Source of the DNA: Phoronis australis
Taxonomy: Eukaryota > Phoronida > Phoronidae
DNA: 33,470 nt
NCBI GenBank assembly: GCA_002633005.1
Contig: NMRA01000310.1
Coordinates: 448,810 to 482,279 of the forward strand
Reading direction: 5' to 3'
The number at the start of each line of letters is the position of its first letter. The first letter of the stretch is position 1. Below, in pieces: positions 1-9,500 of the stretch. The translations under genes were made by a program, and so were the position numbers. Below the pieces are notes generated by a model. It saw only the letters and a list, made by a program, of their open reading frames with translations, was not told the origin of the DNA and searched no databases.

Positions 1-1728
1 TTAACTGCATTGCTTGCCAGTATCTTAGAGTAAACTGGACCTTGGTTGGCGTATCGACTAATAGATTTTAGCAGACACTCAAAAGAAGCGGAAAACTACC
101 ACTGTTTCAGTGTGCCAGCATGGCACCAACCAAGTCCATAAGCCAACCTTTATTTGCTATATTTTCATTTTCAACCATAGCTTGCCTTGCAACATGTTAC
201 ATAACCAGTGATGTAATAACTGAAGACTACTATTTCAGTAAGGACACTGGGTCAGTTGGCACCTGGTTCTGCAATTCCAGGTTGGCCAACAGTTCCGTAC
301 TTTAACCATACCCACAGGTCTGTGTATTCAGCCAAGTATTTAGAGAACTATTTATTTTATGTTGAGTGAAAACAGTAAAAACATAAATTTTCTGAAAGTG
401 TACAATGTAGAATTTGTCTTATTAACAACTTGATCAAATTTTGTTTTTAATGTAGATGTTCAGTCAAAATGAAATCTTAAAAATACAGATTCAGTCTCTT
501 TAGTCGTTTTGTTTTGTTTTATTCAACTTTTGAAATTATATCAAAATTGCAAAAGTCCAATTTTCTGATGGCCCCTCATACAAAAGTGGAACATTAAAGA
601 AACAATTTCTAATAGTGTTTTGGAGAACAGTGCATGCATAAAACTTAGTATCTCAAAGTTCCATATCAATCTGAACACCAATCTTTGAGATATGATGTTA
701 CAGGGCAAAGGGTCCTGTAGGTACTCAAAAATAAGAATCACTGCATTCTGTTAACTCAGTTTTGAAAAAGTGAAATGGAAATGAGAACTCTGATTTTTGG
801 CAAAAATTCGAGAAAATTAGATGAAGTAAATGCACCAAGATTTAGGTGAGTCAGCTTAGGATGAGGAAGAGAATTGATCTATAGCGAAGTGATTGCTAAA
901 AAGTCACAACTTTTTTTCAGCAATTGGTAAACGTTTACTACAGTTAAATATTTATTATTGAATCTACCAACAGTGTAGTCCTCGACATATATATAACCAG
1001 GAGCTCTGGCAAAGTTTTTGATTCCAAGGGATTCCAGAAGTTCTTGCAAAGAGCAACTGTGTATTGCGTGTAACTGCTTACATGTTAAGGTAACTTGTAA
1101 AGGTGATTTATAACCCCACAAAAAAGTCCATTTGTTTTTCTATTGCATTCTGTGATTTATGCACATCTTTATAATGAATATTAATTACATAACTTGTGCC
1201 AATAGTGTCACATGGCGTCTCTATCATGGCCACACATTTTAGGGGAACAGATTCTTGATTGTACAAAATTGAATTATTTTCCATGCACTATGTGCATGAG
1301 ATATGGTACCTGAGTAAATGAGCAGTTCATTGAGCTGTTTTCATTCAACATTTATTCCATATACACCGTTATAATACAAGATACATTGCATATGATAAAT
1401 ATAAATATTCACAACTAGTCTATGCATTCACAGGTTTCATTCACCCATGTTGAAATTAAACAAGGCATTGGAGTTTTACACAGTATAAATAAGATTTCCC
1501 TAGCTGTTTTTTCTCCTTCGTGTTTAGCAATTACACAGTCAGGCAGTTTTGGTTGATTTTAAGTTACGTATTCTATTTTATATGATTTCATACCAATCGT
1601 GATACAAATGGTTGGAAAGAATTTATATTTATTTAGCCATTGACACACATATTGTTTTTGCTGATGGTTTGTCACCAGGAGTGACCACTTAGTGAGTTTG
1701 CTCAAAAATAGTTCAGCAAATAAGAGAA
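1..1728. other. No gene recognised
   Basis: AT-rich sequence with only short, unconvincing open frames (the 61-codon frame at 120-305 has no recognisable motif). No repeat structure stands out. Confidence 0.6.
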
Positions 1729-1900
1729 CAATTTACAAGAAAAGGAAGCAAAAGGATTAAAAGTAGAAATGGTCGCTGAACATTGCTTTTTCTGCCTAAT
1801 ATTACAATGTAACCTCACGCTTTTTTGGCTGAAAATACCACATCTGGTTACATTTGTGGAGATTGTCTGACCAGATCAAAGCGAGGTAACACGCTAATGT
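1729..1900. repeat. Dispersed repeat family 1, copy 1
   Basis: It aligns over about 170 bases, with gaps, to 12495-12680. Shared blocks include AAAAGTAGAAATG, CATTGCTTT, ATATTACAA, AAAATACCACAT-x-TGGTTAC and GTCTGACC. No coding capacity, no visible terminal repeats. Confidence 0.65.
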
Positions 1901-1941
1901 AGAAATAAATAAGGGTTTCCAGGAATTATCTTATAAAGGGC

Positions 1942-2004
1942 GATCATTTATCATCAGAATGATGTTCATTTATCACCCGAATGAATGATTATCATTTATC
2001 ATTA
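1942..2004 (+). repeat. Short imperfect tandem repeat (ATCATTTATCA)
   Basis: Three to four copies of a roughly 22-base unit built on TCATTTATCA and GAATGAT. Confidence 0.7.
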
Positions 2005-4396
2005 ACCTGTTGTGAAGAAACCAAATAGTGCATCGACAGTGTTTAGATTTGAATTACGATTGGTTTGATGTTAGTTCCATCCTTCGACAGAAGATCAGAA
2101 ATTGTAGACAATACGAACACAGGTAAATTAAATCCTCAGGCATAAACATGAGTCTTCAGCATCACAAATAAAATGTACGCAAACATAATGTAAGGTTTGC
2201 TTTCTCTATCATATATGTCAGATACTACATCAATGGCCGCAGCGCTTGACGCGGGCAAAGAATGATCTTTGGAAAATTCAAGTGAAGGCATATTCTGCAG
2301 TTGTATTAATTTGCAAATATGCACCCGTAAAAACTGATTACCAAAAAAAAATGCGGAACCTTTGTTCCGTGCCCATCTGAATAATACGAGGTCCATGTCC
2401 TACTGGTACTTCACTTTTTCTACTTGTATTTACGTATAAATACGAGCTGGTACTCGCTTATGTCGACCCCTGTTTGGTTTTTGAAATTCGAATTGGCTTT
2501 CTATTGTTCCATCCGCCAAAAACTTCTGCGCAGTTTGATAGACCGAAACAGATGAATCAAGTCATCAAACCTTTCTAAAATTTAGTTTGCTAGGAACTGT
2601 AATTTGGGCTTATGGCCATTAATGCTGGAAATGTTTATATTTATTTTTTTATTATTACGTATTCACAGTGAATTCTTTTGATTCTTAATTTTGGGTAGAA
2701 ATTAAGGAGAACAAGAGTCCTGGACACGTCTGTTTTACTTCAGTTCTCAACCTGTTAAACACGTAGCCAGCCACAGCCCACTGTGGCCCAGGTGAAACAA
2801 TGGTTATTGACCTAGTAATGGCTAGCATACAAACCCCACGTGACCCCCTAGATTTACATGAAAACAGTGAGAGTTTCAGTTGGGGGTTAAACCTACACTG
2901 CCACACACATGTACGTGCACACACGCTTGTATACGCACGGGTATGAGTATTAACTGAATAGTTCAGCAGCAGTCCCTATTGGAGACGGAATTTGTAGCAG
3001 TTCACTGTCACGTATTCAGTCACGTATTCAATAAATTTTGCCCAGGTGAATATATCTCATGTGAGTGTGAAGTGGTGGGAGTACCTTAAGTGTTATCATT
3101 AGCAATGTGCTGGTTTGCAGCACGTTATATAACATGGTAAAGTTTACAGATTTTGATACCTCCTGTTAGAGATATCTTATCAAATGACTTTTTGAACCTT
3201 TATAATTTATTATTCACTGTTTTTCAGTTCACTGAACTGATTTGTTGAAATTTGCTGCGTCATTATCACCTGTGAAGGTCATTCAACAAACATGTTCAGT
3301 GGGAAGATTTAACGGTATATATGAAATGTCGGCATTGTTGTATCACTGCATTATCCTACACATGCCAGTGAGGCTGGAAATTGTGAATAAACGGTAGCAG
3401 TTTCGTTTTTGCATGAAAATAATTTCCAAAATTGTTGTTTTTTTAAACAATTGCAAGGCCACCTCCTGTTTAAATTCTAACTTTCATGGAGATTTTAAAG
3501 CGATGTAATTACAAAGCATTAAATTCTAATCACTGTTATTGTTGTGCAGTCAGATTTTCAAATGATTCACGTAAAAATGCTTAACATCGCTAAACGTCCG
3601 TTAGTGGAAGAAATTGCACTGATCTTCATCATGATGAGCTCTTGTCGTCTTGACCACCAGAATCTGAAACTGAGTCACTGTTGCACATGTCTTTTAGGGT
3701 AACCTTATGGCACCAAATATTTGGGCATACAATTAGCTGTACAAGTACACAAAACTGCACATTCATGTGTGCAGTCCAGAATTACAAATGGGCTGTTGAC
3801 AATTTTGACTTTATCAATCTATGGATTTGAGCATTCCAGATTATTTTTCAAGCGTTCTAACTGAAACTTAGGCATAATGGGCTCAAAAATTGATCTGAAA
3901 TGCTCATATCCGTAGGTTTGTAAACTCAAAATTATAAGTTGTTCATGGGTATTTTTGGACTACACATGTATTTTTGGAGTGTTTGTACTTTTGTACTACA
4001 CGCTGGCAAGTGCAGGTTGTTAACTTTGCGCGGCGTATTCGAATTAAATGACGAGGGTTTGACTTTAAAGGATTTTATTAATCACTGATGCAGTAACTGT
4101 GAATCTACAGTATGAGAAAATAAAGCAGCGTAAGACTACGACTAAGATTAAGATTAAATTCACGAAACTAAAGAAATGTAAGACTAAGTTGACTAAAATA
4201 TCAAATACCTATAATGTATCAAAATATATCAATGTAGAACTACACTAGACTATGTATAATAGCAAGCTATACGTGATAGTATCATACCAGACATGTCGGA
4301 AGTTATGTGTCAAAAGAACATGATTTGAAATAGACTCCTTTAAAACGCTGGATGTGAAACTCACTACTTTAGCCCCAGTGACTTGTAAGCACGAAG
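2005..4396. other. No gene recognised
   Basis: AT-rich noncoding sequence. Small features only: CACGTATTCA duplicated at 3009-3029 and scattered homopolymers. Short open frames (86 and 79 codons on the minus strand) lack motifs. Confidence 0.55.
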
Positions 4397-4503
4397 CAGG
4401 GGCGGATCCAGGATTTTGAATTGGGGGGGCCAGGGCAGAGTATTAGCCAGGATTTTGACCGTCAGACATTTGCCCCCTTGGCCCCCCTCTGAATCCGCCT
4501 CTG
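4397..4503. mobile_element. 107-bp hAT-like MITE
   Basis: The ends are inverted: CAGGGGCGGATCCAGGATTT at the left, and AATCCGCCTCTG at the right reads CAGAGGCGGATT in reverse. CCAGGATTTTGA is also repeated inside. CGAAG flanks both sides (4392-4396 and 4504-4508), a possible remnant of the target duplication; hAT elements normally make 8 bp, so this is imperfect. CAGRGGCGGATY termini are common in animal non-autonomous DNA transposons. Confidence 0.65.
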
Positions 4504-4698
4504 CGAAGATATTCAGGGATCGTCTTAACCTAAATTCTATAGATGATGAGCTTTTCTCTCACATCAATACATGTGTGGATGACATTTGATTTTAGCTAGA
4601 TTATTTTACGTAAAATACAACCCTTGAATGATGCTAGACAAGATGGCTGTCAAAAAGAAAGACACCATCTCAAGATGCTCCAGGGCAAAACAAGAAAG

Positions 4699-4753
4699 GA
4701 ATATAATTACATAATATGTCTGGATGCTGAATATAATTACATAATATGTCTGG
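4699..4753 (+). repeat. 30-bp tandem duplication
   Basis: GAATATAATTACATAATATG plus TCTGG occurs at 4699-4723 and again at 4729-4753 without mismatch, separated by ATGCT. Confidence 0.93.
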
Positions 4754-4832
4754 CTGTTAGCTGGGTCACCAGACAGCACTGGCTTGACATGGGCTAACAA
4801 TGTTAACACATGTTTGTGTACTGGTGTATTAC

Positions 4833-5292
4833 AAGGTTCCCTAAACTACACATTCAACGACTCATAAACACGGACTCATAAACACGGGCACGTAAGCATG
4901 AGCAGGACTCACGGACCTGCAAACACCGTCCACTGACTCACAAACACGGGAACGGGCTCACAAAACACGATCCACGCACCTAAATACATGGGACAAGGAC
5001 TCATATTCACAAGGAAACACGGTTAACGGACCGCCAAACACGGGTCACGGACTCATCGGCTTCCTGGGTCAGCTGACATCTTCATTTTGTCCGTAAACAG
5101 TGTTTGGCAGTCTGTTAACCGTGTTTCTTCGTGAATATGAGTCCGTGTCCGGTGTATTTGGGTGCGTGGATCGTGTTTTGTGAGTCCGTTCCCGCGTTTG
5201 TGAGTCAGTGGACGGTGTTTGCAGGTCCGTGAGTCGTGTTCACTCGTTCGTGCATGTGTTTAGGAGTCTGTTGACTGTAGTTTAGGTACCTC
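4833..5292. repeat. 460-bp fold-back palindrome (MITE-like)
   Basis: The left arm (about 4833-5052) and the reverse complement of the right arm (about 5088-5292) match through most of their length. Both start AGGT-x-CC-TAAACTACA and share GACCTGCAAACACCGTCCAC, CACAAAACACGATCCACGCA and ACTCATATTCAC. A loop of about 35-40 bases carries GGGTCAGCTGACATC. Inside the arms a GACTCA-x-AAACACGG motif recurs. There is no coding capacity. Confidence 0.88.
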
Positions 5293-5675
5293 ATATTTGA
5301 TTGTTTGGAGCTAAAATTTGGGTGCTTTGAACCAGTATATATGTAATTGTACTCTCACCAGGGTCAAAGGTGGGATTCAGACTGTAGTGGGCACCCCAAT
5401 GTGGGGGTGGTGACTAAACCTCTTACTACTCTCAGTACTCTGTTGTGGACATGTATACTTTGGTACCATAGATGTGACACTCAGTAAACAATTGAGCAGG
5501 TGGCTCCGAATTTGATTGCGGTGGTCAAATTTGAGCATGAGGGTTCAAAATTTGCCTGGTGTGAATGTTGCATAACGTCTTATATGAATAAGGAAATATT
5601 AGCATATGACCATTTAATAGCCATTTTAGTTATGTCACAGAGTGACATGTCGATTTGGATGGACTAGAAACTTGG

Positions 5676-5750
5676 CTTGCGAGGGATTTGAACTTGGGTA
5701 CCTCAGAATTTGCAAGCGCACATCTCAACACTAAGACGTGGTATGCCCAC
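5676..5750 (-). repeat. tRNA-derived SINE-like copy
   Basis: On the minus strand a TTAGTG-x-TGAGATG A-box-like block is followed by GTGCGCTTGCAAATTCTGAG (an anticodon-arm-like segment) and the B box-like AAGTTCAAATCCC, spaced as in a tRNA. It is not a functional tRNA: the acceptor stem does not pair. Confidence 0.5.
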
Positions 5751-6989
5751 TGCAAGCAGAGTTGAAAAAATGTACTCAAACAAGTTGTACACAAGGATAC
5801 TCACTGCCTGAGACATATTACTTGTGTGTATTACTTGATGTTAATCTGGGACTTTCATACATTTATTTATCGATGTACGAGAAACAATTCAACTTGGTCG
5901 GATTACCATATTTGTGTCCAATTCCTCCATTAAAATAGCGTCAAATCTTGGAAACTTTCTTAACTGAGCTCTATTTTGATAGCAGAGCAGACAGCAAGTA
6001 TTGCTATTAGTGTTGACCCGATGACCTATGACATCATCCAAATAGTTCCAAAAACCATCTGACATGAAGGAACTGAAGGTTTCTACCTGACAACAAGTGT
6101 TTTTATATCAGAGAAATGTGAGAGATAAATAGGTTACTGAATGGTTCAGAGGCTTTTAAATGTCTTACGAAACGGGAGGGATTTTTCGAAAAAATATCAC
6201 TCTCGGGCTTTGCCCTTTGAAGTTTTTTCTAAAAACCATCTCGTTCCTCATAATACACTTTGTAACGCTGGAAACATTCAATAAAATATTTGCATTTCTT
6301 GTTTTTATTTTTTTTGTTTAGACAAAAAACTTCCTTATTTCTGCCATGTGTTCTGCCCTGACATGATCCGTCTGCCTTCCAATGTAGGCGGGCTTCAGCA
6401 GGTGCCATCCATCAATACGTACTCATTGTTTACCTGCCACAATGCTATTTGTGTCATTTAGTCTCGGTCTCATTCTCATAATGTGGAAAATGTTATGGTC
6501 GACGTGTAAATTTTCTTATCATTTTCTCACGAATGTGTAACAATACCAGAGTTTTTCATGTTTAGGTGTTGTACTCTGAGCGTCCATTAGACAAAGGTTT
6601 GAATAACTAAGTGCATTCGCAGCATTGTGGGAGGCCCTTGAAAAATGTCAATTATGGAAATTAATTTTTACAAAATTGGTTAGATTTTACCATACCAATT
6701 TACAGGCAGCAAGGGTTATTTTTGGTGGATTTTTTCTGGCTCTTGCATCACCAGACTGCTTAAAAAAGAAGGGAAATGACAAATTACTCTTTCCTTATGG
6801 ATAGATGTAATTTGATGAACTTGGTATGATTCGGCAGTAGTGCCTCTCGGATGCAGATTTTGTTAAAATGATTCGACATTTATTGTTAGATAATTTTCTG
6901 CATTTGGTGTATTGTCTAAAAACGCTCCTTGCGTGCGGATCGCATCTGTGCAGTAGCTCCCCGAGAAGTATAGAAATAATTCAGTGAGG
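5751..6989. other. No gene recognised; one imperfect hairpin
   Basis: At about 6166-6245, ACGAAACGGGAGGGATTTTT and AAAAACCATCTCGTTCCTC form an imperfect hairpin around CTCGGGCTTTGCCCT. Otherwise unremarkable AT-rich DNA. Confidence 0.5.
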
Positions 6990-7170
6990 CTCACATTTTC
7001 TGAAAGTAGGATGCCTATAGAATTTGATTTTTGGCTTTATACCAAACTGCCATCTATTGGGTATCATGGCCACGTGTATTTTTAATTAATATTAGCAAAT
7101 GGAGAAAGGTAATTATGCATTTACCAAAAACTAATATCATTATGTTTTGATTTTAATGTACAATTATATC
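6990..7170. repeat. Dispersed repeat family 2, copy 1
   Basis: It shares ATTTTCTGAAAG, GCCT-x-TAGA, TTGATTTTT, ATTGGG(T)AT(A)C and TTAGCAAA-x-GGAGAAAG-like blocks in the same order with 13062-13250. Noncoding. Confidence 0.55.
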
Positions 7171-8243
7171 AAATCTCAAAAACAATAAATACAATTTTCT
7201 GAAATAGTTTGTTTTATTATCTTTACATTTGTGTTATAAAATTACAAAATTACTAACCCCTTCTGCAAAGTGGAGCCTTTTAAAAACAACACATTAAGCA
7301 CAGTATGTGAAAGTTTTATTCAAATACGATCAATTATTTCTGAGATACAATATTCAAATTTTGTTGATTGCTTTAGGGTCTTGTGCAACCTTAACTGAGT
7401 TAATGGGGATGAAAGTAATAGCCCTGAGAACAGTGTGGTAGGCATTGTCCGATTTACTGAATAAAGTCAGCTTACCAACACAAAGCCTCACTTTCAAAGT
7501 GATATAGCTCAATAAGGGGGTGAGAAAAAGCAACTGGTGGCAAAAATTATCTTTTTTTGGGATAGTACACTTTGGCTAAAATGTTCACCTATTCAAGTGT
7601 GAAAAACTGTCTAACTTGTGTAATTGTCACTCGTGTGAACCTATCAGTGTTGGTGGTGAGGCACCCCCGTCTTGTATGACACAGTTTACTTTGCGGCCCA
7701 GGGGTATCCTGGTGGAAGTTTGTGGGCTTTCCACTTAATTTACATAATTGATATTGATTGATTGTTGCAGATGTGGGTGAAATGGCCTTGAACTCGTCAC
7801 AGTATGCCCGCATTATTTATTGCATCAGTATTAAATCCTGCGTACATCAACTTAGTCATGTTGTGTCAAATCTTATTTAGTGGCCTCCATTCTTACTCGT
7901 TTATTAAAAAACTAGGCTTTGTCAACTTGTAAAAGTATGTAATATTTTATGAAAGAAAAAAGATCAGGGAATACAAAATATGTTTTATATTTGTGTGTCA
8001 TTATTATTATTATTTCGTTAACACCTTTTTTAAGTCAAAGTTTCATGTTTAAGTAAGGTACATTCATATCCAAATAACCCCTTAGTCGATTTTAATAAAA
8101 CCTTTTTTAAATGAAAACTTCATCGGTTTCCTCAAAAACTCTAATAGGAATTTTCGATTAGCCTTTTCGTTTGATTTCAACTCGCAAAACGTAAGGTATT
8201 TTTGTTAGAAGTAGAAGTCCTATTCGTCTTTCTTACATGACGC
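7171..8243. other. No gene recognised
   Basis: AT-rich; the 74-codon minus-strand frame at 7589-7813 shows no family signature. Confidence 0.55.
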
Positions 8244-8507
8244 AGGGTTTCATTTTTTCCTTAGAGGGTAGTAAATTATGTTTATTTTGTCTATTAGCTG
8301 CGAAATGATGTCTGAATTTTAAAAAATCGAGACTTCAACTTCACGTGTCGGAGGTCTTGATTTTTGACAGCTGAGTTCTCTGGATCGAATCCCAGACCTT
8401 TTCTCAGAAAGTTGATGTCTTAATTTTTGAAATTCTCCAGACACCTTTTTGTAGCTAATTGACCCATTAAACAGAATTTACTACCCTCTTAGGAAAAAAT
8501 AAAACTT
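8244..8507. repeat. Inverted-repeat element (MITE-like)
   Basis: The left end (TTTCATTTTTTCCTTAGAGG, GTAGTAAATT, TATTAGCTGCGAA, GATGTCTGAATTT) is mirrored by the right end (GACACCTTTTTGTAGCTAATT, ACAGAATTTACTACCCTCTT, AGGAAAAAATAAAAC). Arms are about 95 bases with mismatches around an 80-base centre. There is no open frame. Confidence 0.78.
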
Positions 8508-9286
8508 GGAAGTTATGGCGGTCTCCATGGAAAATCGTGATTCTTTCGAAAAAAAGGTGATCACATGATTGGAAATATTTTAGCAATGCTTTCGTTCACA
8601 TTATCGACTTCTCTGATTATGAAGGATTCGAAAAATATTTGGCTTTACATACATCAAGAGATATTAAAATAAACGTGGACCTCGGTAACGAAGGTAGTCA
8701 GTGACCTTATACATTCCCCCAGATTTCATGATTATTCTTGGCATCGTGACTCGAGAGCCACTTGACCTAACTGTAATCTACTTGTACCAGAGAACCTAAC
8801 GGATATGTTTTGACTGATTGTTAAAAATGACCCTAACCTAACTTTTCACAAGTAATTTCAGAAGTCAACAGTCAGAAAATCACCAGCTTTAGTCCTTCCT
8901 CAATGTATCATATCATTTTAACCCAGTGTTTTATTGCCATGAAGTCATTATGTATGGAGTAATTGCTCCACACAAGAGGACCTTAGATCAGAGTTCCTGG
9001 TAAACAGGGTTCTTGCTTTTGTCAGGTTGTACACACCTTAAGTACAAAGTGGCAGCAAAGATGAGCTTCTAGTGGTGGCATTTCCAACAAACAAACAAAA
9101 GCAGATATTTACAGTAATAGCCTTCTGTGTTGTAAGCAAAGTCTAGGAATTATTTAAGTATGTTATCATTGAAAATAATGGCGCATTAAAAATTTATTTG
9201 TGCACATTTTAACTGCCTAGTATGTTCAAAAAGCAGAACATTTTCAAAGTTGCTTGAGTGAATTATTGAACATCGGTTTGTTACAG
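8508..9286. other. Upstream flank or intron of the MetX-like gene
   Basis: It ends with the pyrimidine-poor acceptor GGTTTGTTACAG. An upstream exon must lie here or further 5', but no donor could be chosen confidently. Confidence 0.5.
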
Positions 9287-9500
9287 TTCCATGTCAGGTC
9301 CTGAACCGGAGTACTCCAAGGTTGTGTCGGGATTCAAAGTGTTCCATTACAACCAGCCGTTCACTATGAATAGGGGCCAGTCTGTCATCCCTGAACTGAA
9401 TATTGCATATGAGACGTGGGGAACACTAAACGCAAATAAAGACAACGCTGTGATAATTCATGCTGGTCTGTCTGCCAGCTCCCACGCCAAGAGTCACCAG
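9287..9500 (+). CDS. MetX-like exon 1 (first coding exon seen)
   Basis: The acceptor TTACAG ends at 9286 and the ATG is at 9291, giving 70 codons from MSGPEPEY to SHAKSHQ. The donor CAG/GTATAT follows at 9501. It carries the ETWGTLN strand-turn and the region equivalent to the HALTG oxyanion segment, here reading [13 protein letters not shown]. The exon ends in phase 0. Whether translation begins here or in an unseen upstream exon is open. Confidence 0.88.

Noticed and set aside
120-305. 61-codon plus-strand frame with a hydrophobic start
   Set aside because: No splice context, no family signature, and a length expected by chance.
8381-8394. GGATCGAATCCC as a tRNA B box
   Set aside because: No A box or foldable tRNA upstream; it falls in the centre of the inverted-repeat element.
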